Positions 17,779-26,665 of a stretch of DNA of 64,000 nt are shown piece after piece. Location: NCBI RefSeq assembly GCF_000021805.1, contig NC_011726.1:2884097-2948096 (forward strand). Reading direction: 5' to 3'. This stretch comes from Rippkaea orientalis PCC 8801 (GTDB taxonomy: Bacteria > Cyanobacteriota > Cyanobacteriia > Cyanobacteriales > Microcystaceae). The stretch's first letter is position 1. Every line of letters starts with the position of its first letter. The notes beneath the pieces were generated by a model. The model ran no database searches and was not told the DNA's origin. It saw only the letters and a list, made by a program, of their open reading frames with translations. The translations under genes and the position numbers were made by a program.

Positions 17779-19113
17779 ATGAATGTACCCGCAATCATTT
17801 CTGTTTCAAGTTTTATCGGTGTAATGCTTTTAATTATGACCGAACGACTACACTTAGCAGTCGCGGCGTTTTTTGGAGCCTTAATTCTGGTTTTTACCCA
17901 TGTTATGACTCTACAAGAAGCGGTAGATTATATTAGTCGAAGTCATGGGACTTTAGCCTTATTTTTTGGCGTAATGATCTTAGTTAGAGCCTTTGAACCG
18001 ACTAAAATATTTGAATATTTAGCGACTCAAATGGTTTTAATTGCTAAAGGCAGTGGAAAGCTTTTAGTCCTAGGGGTGATTGCTATTACAACGCCTATTT
18101 GTGCTGTTTTACCCAATGCAACAACGGTGATGTTGTTAGCTCCTTTAATTCCTCCAATTGCTGAAGAAATTGGGGTTGATTTTGTTCCTTTACTGATTCT
18201 AATGGTCTTTGTTGCTAACAGTGCAGGGTTGTTAACCTTAGTGGGTGATCCAGCCACATTTATTGTAGGAGATGCCGTTAATCTGAGCTTTACTGACTAT
18301 CTATCTCGACTCAGTTTAGGGGGAGCTTTGGCTGTTGCTACGATTTTAGTTATGTCTCCTTTTCTGTTTTCTAAAATTTGGAATAGAAACTTTACCAATT
18401 TAGATGAGTTACCTCACCCTAAAATTAACCATCCCAGAACCTTAACCTTAGGAATAATCATTATTGTATTCGTGTTAATCTTTTTTGTGATTGGCGATTC
18501 TTTACCTATTCCTATTAAACCTGAATCAGTCGCTTTATTCGGAGCAGCATTAGCTCTAATTTTAGTTCAAAAAACGAAAATTGATACAGTCAATAATATT
18601 TTTAGAGATTTAGACTGGAGTACTTTACTCTTCTTTATGTCTACCTTTGTCTTAATTGGTGGACTTGAAAAAACGGGAGTGACTAGCTATTTATCAGGTC
18701 TTTTAGCACTGGCTATTGGTAAAAATATTATGTTAGGTTCGATTGTGATACTCTTCCTTGTTGGCATTTTATCAAGTGTTGTTCCTAATATTCCTTTAGT
18801 CGTAGCGATGGTTCCCTTGTTAAAGGAATACATTGTTAATATTGGGTTAGTTGGTTCTGAGATTCTCAGTCCTGATTTTTCTGGGAATTTCCCCCCCGAA
18901 GTCTTACCTTTATTTTATGCCATGATGTTTGGCGCAACCTTAGGAGGCAATGGAACCTTAGTCGGAGCCTCTTCTAATATTGTGGCTGCGGGGGTTTCTG
19001 AACAACATGGTAAACCCATTTCCTTTAAGACATTTTTGCAATACGGACTCCCTGTGATGGCGATGCAATTAGTCGTATCAGCCCTCTATGTTGTTATTTT
19101 CTTCTTGAATTAA
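17779..19113 (+). CDS. ArsB/NhaD (SLC13-like) ion transporter
   Basis: 444 residues with about 11-12 hydrophobic segments and no soluble domain. Features of the ion-transporter superfamily: LPNATTVMLLAPLIPPIAEEIG (about residues 113-134) and VVPNIPLVVAMVPLLKEY in the second half, two inverted-repeat halves, and GGNGTLVGASSNIVAAG near the end. Members carry arsenite, Na+/H+ or dicarboxylates. The upstream c-di-AMP riboswitch argues for an ion or osmotic role rather than arsenite, and no ars genes are nearby. A bidirectional hairpin terminator follows. Confidence 0.82.
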   Translation: MNVPAIISVSSFIGVMLLIMTERLHLAVAAFFGALILVFTHVMTLQEAVDYISRSHGTLALFFGVMILVRAFEPTKIFEYLATQMVLIAKGSGKLLVLGVIAITTPICAVLPNATTVMLLAPLIPPIAEEIGVDFVPLLILMVFVANSAGLLTLVGDPATFIVGDAVNLSFTDYLSRLSLGGALAVATILVMSPFLFSKIWNRNFTNLDELPHPKINHPRTLTLGIIIIVFVLIFFVIGDSLPIPIKPESVALFGAALALILVQKTKIDTVNNIFRDLDWSTLLFFMSTFVLIGGLEKTGVTSYLSGLLALAIGKNIMLGSIVILFLVGILSSVVPNIPLVVAMVPLLKEYIVNIGLVGSEILSPDFSGNFPPEVLPLFYAMMFGATLGGNGTLVGASSNIVAAGVSEQHGKPISFKTFLQYGLPVMAMQLVVSALYVVIFFLN

Positions 19114-19122
19114 GGCAAAAAA

Positions 19123-19148
19123 TAGGGATGATTCATTGATCATCCCTA
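19123..19148. terminator. bidirectional hairpin terminator
   Basis: A perfect 10-base stem, TAGGGATGAT/ATCATCCCTA with loop TCATTG, lies between the convergent transporter and the small conserved gene. The A-rich left flank and partly T-rich right flank suit termination in both directions. Confidence 0.65.
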
Positions 19149-19197
19149 ACTTAAACTACCTAGAGTTTTATTAAGTATTCTGAGAATACTCTAAAGA

Positions 19198-19572
19198 CTA
19201 TTTTTTGATGTCCTTAGCCATCTGACGGAACATATCCATGCTATTATCGCTAGCACGGCGTTCAGCTTTTACGACTGTTTCAGGACTTGATTGAGGGTTA
19301 GAAACAACGGACTCAGTAGACCCTACACTGCTAGCAACGCTTTTCTTAAGAGAGGAGATTTCTTCAACAATTTCTCCCCCTTTACCCCCAGGACGTTTGG
19401 GGAATGTACGGCGAATCTTGTAGGATTTACGCATAAATTCCGCATTTCCGAGGCTTTTTGCGTCATCTGCTTCGAGGAAGAAGGCTTCTTTCTTTTCGGG
19501 CTGTTGGGGAGCATTGGGGTCAATTTCGTCCACATATTGGGCTTTACCACCAAATAATCCGAATAATGCCAT
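19198..19572 (-). CDS. conserved small cyanobacterial protein
   Basis: 124 residues, hydrophilic, with no membrane segment. It begins ALFGLFGGKAQYVDEIDP and has a conserved-looking middle (FFLEADDAKSLGNAEFMRKSYKIRRTFPK) and a low-complexity serine-rich tail ending in MDMFRQMAKDIKK. I recall it only as a conserved hypothetical protein of cyanobacteria, with no known function. Start at 19572; AGGAG (in AGGAGAGT) lies about 8 bases upstream. It converges with the transporter. Confidence 0.7.
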   Translation of the reverse strand: MALFGLFGGKAQYVDEIDPNAPQQPEKKEAFFLEADDAKSLGNAEFMRKSYKIRRTFPKRPGGKGGEIVEEISSLKKSVASSVGSTESVVSNPQSSPETVVKAERRASDNSMDMFRQMAKDIKK

Positions 19573-19691
19573 TGAGTTGTACTCTCCTGATTATGAGTCA
19601 ATTATTGCGATATGTTAATTTTTAATAAATTTTATCATACAAATAAACAAAAGTCATCAAAATATGTCTATTCAACCAAAATGTTAGGAAA

Positions 19692-20372
19692 TCATAACCC
19701 AATAGGCGTTTGACGAAGCTGTTCTAGATCTAAAGCTGATAACTGTTGATAGGCATCGTTAATCAATCCTTTGCCTCGTAAAAAGCCCGTATTTGCCCCT
19801 GGACAGACATAGGCTAAGGTTTCAGGGGTAAAGCGATCGCATAATTTAGCCACACTGTGCACTTGACGGAACCAATGAAACGTCTTAGCCAACCGTAAGG
19901 GAGTGAGTTTTCCTTGGTTATCGGGCAAAAGATGCCGTCCCGTGAAGAGAATACCGCCGTGATGGTTCCAATAAACACAAGAAGACCCTGGAGAATGACC
20001 AGGAGTCCAAATCCCTGTTAAATTGCTCCCCAAAGCGATTTCTTGAGCAAAAGAAGTCACCGTTAGTTCTGGAAGCAGATAGGCTTCTTGTTCTTGAATG
20101 ATAATCTCACACTTAAGGCTCGTTTGTAGAAGTTTTAGCGAAGAACTCAGAGCTCCGCGATGGGTAATAAAAAGCGAACGGACACCCCCCTGTTGTTCGA
20201 GAAACCCTTGGGTTTGTTCATCCCAAAGGGGACAATCCACCAAGATATTACCCGTTTCTTCGACAATTAAATAAGCTGTCCCTCCTAGGGTATCTCGATT
20301 GGGAGAAAAAGCAAACAATCCCTCTAACAGTTGGTGAGGGGGTTTAGACAGTCGAGTAGTTGATTGAGACAT
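19692..20372 (-). CDS. metallo-beta-lactamase-fold protein with degenerate metal site
   Basis: 226 residues following the MBL fold strand by strand, but the metal ligands are largely missing. The HxHxDH motif reads THRGALSSS (only H71 kept), the third-histidine region GHSPGSSCVYW is kept, the bridging aspartate segment is FTGRHLLP (R for D), and the last histidine region is PGANTG. Catalysis on two metals is therefore unlikely; a binding role or a different single-metal chemistry is possible. A similar THRGA form may be general for this cyanobacterial clade. Monocistronic. Confidence 0.75.
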   Translation of the reverse strand: MSQSTTRLSKPPHQLLEGLFAFSPNRDTLGGTAYLIVEETGNILVDCPLWDEQTQGFLEQQGGVRSLFITHRGALSSSLKLLQTSLKCEIIIQEQEAYLLPELTVTSFAQEIALGSNLTGIWTPGHSPGSSCVYWNHHGGILFTGRHLLPDNQGKLTPLRLAKTFHWFRQVHSVAKLCDRFTPETLAYVCPGANTGFLRGKGLINDAYQQLSALDLEQLRQTPIGL

Positions 20373-20427
20373 TTTTCTGGGGAGTTAGGGGTTAGGAGTT
20401 AGGAATAAAGCAAGTTTTACTGACTAC

Positions 20428-20448
20428 GGGCTTAATAATATTAAGCCC
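20428..20448. repeat. 21-base perfect palindrome
   Basis: GGGCTTAATA-A-TATTAAGCCC between the MBL-fold gene and the site-2 protease, next to a GGGGTTAGGAGTTAGGAAT repeat of a kind common in cyanobacterial intergenic DNA. Terminator or dispersed repeat; not resolved. Confidence 0.4.
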
Positions 20449-20606
20449 CTACTGACTTGGTGACTTTATCAATCGCTCTCCCCGTGGAGAGAAAACTTTT
20501 CTACAATGGATATAAGACCCCATTGGTCTATTATTCCTTAATTTGTGAATCGCTTGGATCGCTAATTATTGAAAAAAGCTCCTTAACACTTTTTTGACGG
20601 TTAAGT

Positions 20607-22091
20607 ATGTGGTTAGTTGTATTTTTAGTTGTTTTAGGGTTGATTACCTACGCGATGATGAAGCGTACCGTGGCTACCGTCACCCGTACCCCCATTTGGT
20701 TACTGTGGTTGGTGATGATGCTCCCCCCCATTATCTGGACAGCGTGGTACTTGATTATGGGAGAAGAGCAACGGATTCCCTTATTGTTGGTCATGTTACC
20801 CCTATTAATCTCTTTTATCGCCTATGGGTGGTTAATTTCAGCCGGACGTATCCCCACTTCAACCCAAAAAACTCAAGAGCCATCCTTAACCCCTCAGTTG
20901 TCAGACATCGCTAAAATCGAAGACGAATCCACTACGGTTCGTCCTATTACAGACAGTGAAGAAAAATCCTTGCGAGAGTGTTTTCCTTGGGCGATTTATT
21001 ACCTACAAAATGTCGATTATCGTCCCCAAGCCATTCTCTGTCGAGGAAAGCTACGAACTGCGCCAGAAGAAGCCTATAAATCCATTAAACACAATATTGA
21101 GCAAGTTTTTGGCGATCGCTTTTTAATTTTGTTTCAAGAAAGTCTTCAAGGACAGCCCTTTTTTGCCTTAGTGAGTAATCCTTGGGCTAAAACTCAACAA
21201 AATCGAGCCCAAGAAAAAATTACTCGACCCCTTTTTGCCTTAGCCTTACTATTCATTACCTTGTTTACTACGACGGTTATCGGGGCTGAAATGGCAGGAG
21301 TGACCGTAGAAGCATTACAAAAAGATTCAACGTTACTGTTACACGGATTACCCTACAGTTTAGGACTCATTGCGATTTTAGGAGTCCATGAATTGAGTCA
21401 CTATTTTACGTCTATGCGCTACAAAATTGTCACCACGCTGCCCTATTTTATTCCGATTCCCTTTTTCTTAGGAACCTTTGGAGCGTTTATTCAGATGAAA
21501 TCTCCTGTTCCCCATCGCAAAGCATTATTTGATGTCGGTATTGCTGGACCTTTGGGGGGATTTATTGTTACCGTTCCTTTGCTCCTGTGGGGACTATCTT
21601 TATCAGAAGTAGTTGCCTTACCAGAAAAGTCGAGTTTATTAAGTTTTGAAGCCTTTAATCCTCGGTTTTCTTTTCTGTTTGCTATCTTGGCTAAACTGGT
21701 TTTAGGAAGTAGTTTTATCGCAGAAAAAGCCATTGCCCTCCATCCCTTAGCCATTGCTGGTTATATCGGATTAATTATTACAGCACTCAATTTAATGCCC
21801 GTTGGACAACTCGATGGAGGCCACATTGTTCATGCGATGTTTGGTCAACGAACCGCTATTATTATTGGACAACTAACCCGTGTCTTTTTGTTAGTTTTAG
21901 GGCTCATTCGATCTGAGTTTTTATTATGGGCTATTATTGTTTTATTAATGCCCATTTCTGATCAACCTGCCCTCAATGATGTGACCGAATTGGATAACAA
22001 ACGAGATGCGTTAGGGTTGTTTTCTTTAGCATTATTAATTGTTATTTTACTTCCCTTACCTGGGACAGTTGCTCAATGGTTAAATTTCTAA
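20607..22091 (+). CDS. site-2 protease family membrane metallopeptidase (EGY-like)
   Basis: 494 residues, M50 family. Two N-terminal membrane helices (2-18, 28-50), then a soluble region of about 100 residues (110-200), then a membrane core with the zinc motif HELSH at 261-265 and the second motif LMPVGQLDGGH near 395-405 that provides the third ligand. Long N-terminal extensions of this kind are typical of the cyanobacterial homologues of plant EGY1/EGY2. Intramembrane cleavage of regulators is the expected role; the target is unknown. Confidence 0.87.
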   Translation: MWLVVFLVVLGLITYAMMKRTVATVTRTPIWLLWLVMMLPPIIWTAWYLIMGEEQRIPLLLVMLPLLISFIAYGWLISAGRIPTSTQKTQEPSLTPQLSDIAKIEDESTTVRPITDSEEKSLRECFPWAIYYLQNVDYRPQAILCRGKLRTAPEEAYKSIKHNIEQVFGDRFLILFQESLQGQPFFALVSNPWAKTQQNRAQEKITRPLFALALLFITLFTTTVIGAEMAGVTVEALQKDSTLLLHGLPYSLGLIAILGVHELSHYFTSMRYKIVTTLPYFIPIPFFLGTFGAFIQMKSPVPHRKALFDVGIAGPLGGFIVTVPLLLWGLSLSEVVALPEKSSLLSFEAFNPRFSFLFAILAKLVLGSSFIAEKAIALHPLAIAGYIGLIITALNLMPVGQLDGGHIVHAMFGQRTAIIIGQLTRVFLLVLGLIRSEFLLWAIIVLLMPISDQPALNDVTELDNKRDALGLFSLALLIVILLPLPGTVAQWLNF

Positions 22092-22141
22092 GTCAAGTAT
22101 TTCTCAAATCCTGCTTTAAGGGGTTACTTAATGTTCAATAG

Positions 22142-22711
22142 TTACAGAAGAGGAATATCTAAAACAAAATTATTTAACACATTTTCTCCTGATAAACAAG
22201 TTGGAAGGGAGACAATTTCTGTATTGTGATTAGGTCGATAAATTTCGACTTGTTGGTGTTGTGGATTAATTAACCATCCTAAGCGTAATCCAGCATCAAG
22301 GTATTCTGCCATTTTCTCTTGTAAGTCTTCTAAATTATCGGTTTTAGAACGCAATTCGATGACAAAATCAGGACATAAAGGCGGAAATTTCTCTTGTTCT
22401 TGTTCGGTTAAACCTTGCCATCTGTCTAATTTAACCCATGCTACATCAGGGGAACGTTTTCCTCCATTTGGTAAACAAAAAACTGTTGAAGAACTAAAGA
22501 CAATTCCTAATTGAGTTTGTTCATTCCATAACCATACTTGACTAATTAAGCTGGCTTCTCGACGACCACTTTTTCCCCCTACTGGTGGCATAATTAATAA
22601 GTCTCCTTTAGCGGTTACTTCTAATCGCCAGGCTTCATTAACTTGACAAAGTTGATAAAATTCTTCATCAGTCATTTGAAACGGTTGAACATTGAGAGTG
22701 ATAGTACTCAT
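22142..22711 (-). CDS. Uma2 family (DUF820) PD-(D/E)XK protein
   Basis: 189 residues from the ATG at 22711 (STITLNVQPFQMTDEEF); an upstream ATG at 22768 is less likely. Active-site elements are SPDVAWVKLDRW and DFVIELRSKTDNLEDLQEKM, then the typical AGLRLGWLINPQHQQVEIYR end. It is the second Uma2 gene of the window and belongs to a different subgroup from the one at 13901. It lies downstream of the dnaJ-like gene on the same strand, about 65 bases apart. Confidence 0.83.
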   Translation of the reverse strand: MSTITLNVQPFQMTDEEFYQLCQVNEAWRLEVTAKGDLLIMPPVGGKSGRREASLISQVWLWNEQTQLGIVFSSSTVFCLPNGGKRSPDVAWVKLDRWQGLTEQEQEKFPPLCPDFVIELRSKTDNLEDLQEKMAEYLDAGLRLGWLINPQHQQVEIYRPNHNTEIVSLPTCLSGENVLNNFVLDIPLL

Positions 22712-22775
22712 AATAGAATGATTAATACTGCTCAATTTAGAGGCAATATTGACAATTAGTAATGCCAACCCCTAT

Positions 22776-23783
22776 TTAAAGATGAATCTGTTGTAAATGA
22801 CTGCGAGGATTATAGGTACGAGTAGCGCGAATTTTTTCGTAATATTCTCGTTCTGTCGCGCTTAAGGTTTGGGGAGTATCAATAACAATTTTCACCAATT
22901 GATCCCCACGTCCATCCTTGGGATTGACCCAACCTTTGCCCCGCAACCGCAACGATTGACCAGAACGGATACCTGGAGGAACTTTCACCGTAACCATCCC
23001 ATCGGGGGTCGGAACCTCAATAGATGTTCCTAAGACCGCTTCATCAGGAGTTACAGGCACTTCACAAAGGAGGTTATCTCCCTCAAATTGGAAGAAGGGA
23101 TGAGATTGTAATTCAATATTGAGGTATAAATCTCCTCTTTGCTGATTATAGGGGTTAACAGCCCCTTTTTTGGGAACTCTCACCCGACTCCCTGTTTTAA
23201 CGCCAGCAGGAATGCGGACATTAATGGTTTCATTCCCTAGTTTGAGGCGTTTCTGAGTCCCTCTAAAGGCTTCAGAAAAGGTTAAACTGAGGCTCGCCGT
23301 GCGATCGCTGCTAGAGGGTTGAGTCCCAAATCCCCCAACTCCTGCATCAGAAAAGCCTCCAAAATCGCTATATCCAGGCTGTTTGGGGGTAGTCGTTCGA
23401 TAGGTGTATCCCCCTGTTCTCGCACCACCAGGAGTACCAAAACGCCCTAATAATTCGTTGATAAATTCATCAAAGTTACCGTATTGACTAAAGTCAAAGT
23501 CACCAAAGTCTACGCTGGTTTTCCCGTTACTCCAGGCACCTTGACCAGCTTGTTGCCAATATTGACCAAATTGATCGTATTTTTGCCGTTTTTCGCTATC
23601 GAATAGGACTTCGTAAGCTTCGCTAATTTCTTTAAATTTTTCTTCGGCTTGTTTATTGTCAGGGTTTCTGTCAGGGTGATATTTAACGGCTAATTTGCGG
23701 AAAGCTTTTTTAATTTCGTCCGCCGTAGCGTTTTTACTCACTCCTAATATGGCATAGTAGTCTTTATAGTCAGTTGAAGCCAT
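22776..23783 (-). CDS. dnaJ: DnaJ-like co-chaperone (type B, CbpA-like)
   Basis: 335 residues. J domain at 5-70 with the HPD motif (YHPDRNPD), which stimulates Hsp70 ATPase. A Gly/Phe-rich linker follows (about 75-170), without the four CxxCxGxG zinc repeats of type A DnaJ. Two C-terminal substrate-binding domains (about 155-320) contain [19 protein letters not shown] and [20 protein letters not shown]. The gene name is used loosely; cbpA would also fit. It is the first gene before Uma2 on the minus strand. No heat-shock operator was seen upstream. Confidence 0.88.
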   Translation of the reverse strand: MASTDYKDYYAILGVSKNATADEIKKAFRKLAVKYHPDRNPDNKQAEEKFKEISEAYEVLFDSEKRQKYDQFGQYWQQAGQGAWSNGKTSVDFGDFDFSQYGNFDEFINELLGRFGTPGGARTGGYTYRTTTPKQPGYSDFGGFSDAGVGGFGTQPSSSDRTASLSLTFSEAFRGTQKRLKLGNETINVRIPAGVKTGSRVRVPKKGAVNPYNQQRGDLYLNIELQSHPFFQFEGDNLLCEVPVTPDEAVLGTSIEVPTPDGMVTVKVPPGIRSGQSLRLRGKGWVNPKDGRGDQLVKIVIDTPQTLSATEREYYEKIRATRTYNPRSHLQQIHL

Positions 23784-24215
23784 TAACAGAAATCTCCAAG
23801 TTACTTACTAATAGGGAAAATCTGATCATCAATGAGGTCACTTTTTCCTCATCCTTTAGAGTAGCAAAGTTGTCCCGCTTTTTTGGTTCGGTTCTCGCGG
23901 ATATACCTTAGAGGATTTTCCCTACCATAACAGATAATTAGCTCGTTGAATCCATCTTCTCAGGTAGGAGAGGCATCATCAGATACACTGCCATTTATAG
24001 GATAGCCTCTGAGGGAACGCTGCGATCGCGGTTCTGATTGCCCGATCAACAGTGTTTAAGTCGGTATAAATAAAGGTAGGGTGGGCAAATCGAGATGATT
24101 CAGGTTAAAAATCTTAACTGATTAAAATTTACTCACCCTGCAAGCTTCGTATTATAGAACGGGTTTTCAATCAAGATGAACAAGCTTAAATGTAAAATAA
24201 AAAATATTAAATTCA
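23784..24215. other. intergenic region with one REP-like repeat
   Basis: 432 bases with no credible gene. The half near 23784 is the dnaJ upstream region and contains a HIP1 site. Near 24076-24141 is an imperfect copy of the repeat found around the RAYT gene at 40266: GTAGGGTGGGCAAA at one end and TTTACTCACCCTGC at the other. Confidence 0.5.
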
Positions 24216-25634
24216 TTAAAACTCATTTTTAAAAGAATGATTAAATTTATTAACTATTCTCTCTAATTTCTGAATTTTATAGGGTTCTTTATCTAATTTT
24301 TTTGCACAGTTTAAAGCAATTTGATAAGCGTCACGTTTAGTATACATATCATTGCTTTTATTTTCTGCTAAATTTAATGCTATGTCAAAACTTTCTTGAT
24401 ACTTTTCTAAGTCATATAAAACCTGTGAATAAAGTAATGTTTGTTTTTGGTTTAATTGTTTCTTGAGATAAAGAGGTTCAATTGCTTTGAGCGCATTTTT
24501 AAGAAATGTATGGTTTCTTTCTTTTTCTGGTATTTTCTCCAAATCATCTAAATATTGATTCCCTAATATATTCTGTCCTTCCTCATCATCAGGAAGTAAG
24601 TCCAATAGTTTCCAACCAAATATTTTTATCTTGTTTTCTTGATGTCTTAATCTAAAAAATCGCATAGCAGTTCGATAGACTTCTGGATGGGGATAGAGAG
24701 ACGCTAATTTGATGATTTCTTGTTCTGCTTCTTCGGGAGACAGTAACAAAATTCTGCTGCTGACTTTCTGAATTTGAGTGATAATGTTTTGATCGGATAT
24801 TTCTAAATTAAGTCCGTAGAACAAATTAATATAATTATTGACTAACTCTTCATGATTTTTAGTATCATTAATGGCTAAAAATTCCTCTAACTCCAAAGCA
24901 GGACAAGAAAAGATAAAAAACAACTTATTATCTGCGGTTTCAAAGGTTTGACAGCATTTCTCTTTAAACTCAAATAAATTATCAGGTTGAGGAATACGAG
25001 AAACCACTACTTTAACATCAATAGACTTGCCTAATGTACTCGCTACCTGACTATTTTCAATTAACTGTTTAATATGCTTTGTTACTCGTATACTTTCTGA
25101 ACTCATCGAGGATAACATCACCACTTCATCCGCTAATTGCTGAGTACATAAACCCGCAATTTCTGTTATTCCTGTTCGAGAATCAATAATAACAAAATCT
25201 GCTTTGAATTCCTGTTCAAGATGTTTTAAAAACTGTTGAAAAAAAGCTACCCCATCCCGTTGATCAGAAAAAATTAAACCCCAGTCAAGTTTATTTAGCT
25301 TATGATAATAGTCTTCCGATAAATATTGTCCTGCGGGAATTAACCATAAATTCGTCTTATTTTCTGTCTCATCAAAAGGAACTTTACAACTAATTTCTTT
25401 TAGATTATTGGGATCTTGATTAGTCTCTTGAAATTGTAAAATATAATCTAATAATCCTAACTGATTTTCTGAGAACTTAGGCAAGTTAAATTTAGCATCA
25501 ATTCCAGGTGCTTCTAAATCAAAATCAATGACAACCGTTGTCAATCCTAATTTAGCTAAATATACCGCAAAATTAGCAGCAGTTAAGGTTCTCCCAACTC
25601 CTCCTTTATAGGAATAAAACGTAATGACTTTCAT
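24216..25634 (-). CDS. KGGVGR-type ParA/MinD-like ATPase with C-terminal helical repeats
   Basis: 472 residues. Residues 1-260 are a SIMIBI P-loop ATPase with the deviant Walker A SYKGGVGRTLTA (8-19; R replaces the usual K before T), switch I DFDLEAPGID and Walker B VIIDSRTGITEIAGLC. Residues 280-472 are helical and TPR-like (LYPHPEVYRTAMRFFRLR, LLYSQVLYDLEKYQESFD). Its ATG overlaps the stop of the XRE gene by 4 bases, so it is translated with the upstream toxin-antitoxin pair. KGGVGR ATPases recur in bacterial conflict systems. It is not a chromosome ParA: there is no parB. Confidence 0.82.
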   Translation of the reverse strand: MKVITFYSYKGGVGRTLTAANFAVYLAKLGLTTVVIDFDLEAPGIDAKFNLPKFSENQLGLLDYILQFQETNQDPNNLKEISCKVPFDETENKTNLWLIPAGQYLSEDYYHKLNKLDWGLIFSDQRDGVAFFQQFLKHLEQEFKADFVIIDSRTGITEIAGLCTQQLADEVVMLSSMSSESIRVTKHIKQLIENSQVASTLGKSIDVKVVVSRIPQPDNLFEFKEKCCQTFETADNKLFFIFSCPALELEEFLAINDTKNHEELVNNYINLFYGLNLEISDQNIITQIQKVSSRILLLSPEEAEQEIIKLASLYPHPEVYRTAMRFFRLRHQENKIKIFGWKLLDLLPDDEEGQNILGNQYLDDLEKIPEKERNHTFLKNALKAIEPLYLKKQLNQKQTLLYSQVLYDLEKYQESFDIALNLAENKSNDMYTKRDAYQIALNCAKKLDKEPYKIQKLERIVNKFNHSFKNEF

Positions 25635-26152
25635 GCAGCTTTACCTCCTCCCCATAACCCTTGTTTAGAGACTAATTCTTGTGCTGCTTGACAATCATTT
25701 TTTTGTTTAGCAGAAATTAAATTGAAGTTAGAACTATTAGAGGATGAAGTTAAGACTATTCCCAAGGGTTCATCTAACAGAGTCGGGATAACTTCATTAA
25801 TTTCTTCTGGTGTCATTTGTAAACGCGCTGGAACAATGATCAATTTCTTATTATCTAAAATAAAAGTGATTTCAAAATCTGCTAATAACCCGTTTAAATA
25901 AGCTAAAACCGACTCAAAAGTATGATCATTATTAGCACTTTCTAATTTAGACACCCAACTTTGGGTTACTCCTAATTTTTCGGCTAATTGTTTTTGTGTC
26001 AACCCAACTTTTTTTCTTAACTGCTTCATTGCTTGGGTTAAACTAATGCGAAAAACTTCCTGTTTTTCTATCAAGTGCATTTCTGGAGTATCAGGGATAA
26101 TATCCGCTAAAAATGCTAAGACATCTTTATTGTCATCGATGTTATTAGTCAT
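25631..26152 (-). CDS. XRE-family antitoxin (HigA-like) with C-terminal extension
   Basis: 173 residues. The HTH is at about 40-75 (LRKKVGLTQKQLAEKLGVTQ, SWVSKLESANNDHTFES), as in HigA antitoxins. Unlike an ordinary HigA of about 100 residues, it continues for about 65 residues (MTPEEINEVIPTLLDEPLG and onward), which may contact the ATPase. It overlaps the toxin stop by 4 bases and the ATPase start by 4 bases, so the three genes form one translationally coupled unit. Autoregulation is expected, given the inverted repeat upstream of the toxin. Confidence 0.82.
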   Translation of the reverse strand: MTNNIDDNKDVLAFLADIIPDTPEMHLIEKQEVFRISLTQAMKQLRKKVGLTQKQLAEKLGVTQSWVSKLESANNDHTFESVLAYLNGLLADFEITFILDNKKLIIVPARLQMTPEEINEVIPTLLDEPLGIVLTSSSNSSNFNLISAKQKNDCQAAQELVSKQGLWGGGKAA

Positions 26153-26523
26153 GACTTTTCCTCCTCCATTAATTGATCTCGTCTTCTAACAGCTATTTCA
26201 ATCTCAAGTTTAGGGGTTTTCTGTCCTTTTTTCTTAAACCCATGTAGGAAAATTAACCGTTTTCCTGTTAAAGCACATAAAAATATGCGAGGATTATTAG
26301 GAGTATTATCTAACCGTAATTCATAAAGCTTTTTTTCTCCTTTAATTTGTTTAAGAATATCCGAACGTTCTCGCAATAAAAGTAACCCCTTAGACTTTAA
26401 TAATTTTAAGCGAACCTGTAATTGTTTTTGTTCTCCTGACGTTAAGGATGCTTCCTGAAATACCTTGACGGGAGATATGCCATTTTTGTCTTGGTAAAAC
26501 TCAATCGACCATGTTTCCGTCAC
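26149..26523 (-). CDS. RelE/HigB-type toxin (phage Gp49-like)
   Basis: 124 residues of the RelE/ParE fold in the HigB/Gp49 group: EFYQDKNGISPVKVFQEA at the start, LYELRLDNTPNNPRIFLC, then the hallmark GKRLIFLHGFKKKGQKTP and EIEIAVRRRDQL. Members cut mRNA in the ribosomal A site. First gene of the three-gene operon, before the HTH antitoxin, which is the HigBA order. It looks intact. Confidence 0.85.
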   Translation of the reverse strand: MTETWSIEFYQDKNGISPVKVFQEASLTSGEQKQLQVRLKLLKSKGLLLLRERSDILKQIKGEKKLYELRLDNTPNNPRIFLCALTGKRLIFLHGFKKKGQKTPKLEIEIAVRRRDQLMEEEKS

Positions 26524-26539
26524 TCCTACTTACCTCTAT

Positions 26540-26621
26540 TATGCAGAATATAGAATATTAAAGCCATTGTCAAGACCTAGAAGACGGCGATCGCCGTCCA
26601 AAACATTCTATATATAGCATA
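26540..26621. promoter_or_regulatory. candidate operator upstream of the toxin operon
   Basis: TATGCAGAATATAGAA at 26540-26555 faces TTCTATATATAGCATA at 26606-26621; as an inverted repeat they agree at 13 of 16 positions. They bracket the likely promoter, and a HIP1-containing palindrome GACGGCGATCGCCGTC lies between them (26583-26598). A toxin-antitoxin autorepressor commonly binds such paired sites; this is inference. Confidence 0.4.
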
Positions 26622-26665
26622 AGTTAAAATAGTACAGAATTAAGGACCTAACGGATAAACTCCCT

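Noticed and set aside
17779-19113. Arsenite efflux pump ArsB
   Set aside because: No arsR or arsC nearby, and the c-di-AMP riboswitch points to ion or osmotic control; kept as ArsB/NhaD superfamily only.
20594-20914. 106-residue plus-strand frame at the start of the site-2 protease
   Set aside because: Entirely inside the first part of the protease gene in another frame, with a random-looking composition.
24216-25634. Chromosome or plasmid partition ParA
   Set aside because: The P-loop is KGGVGR rather than KGGVGK, the C-terminus has helical repeats, and the partners are toxin-antitoxin genes; no parB or parS.
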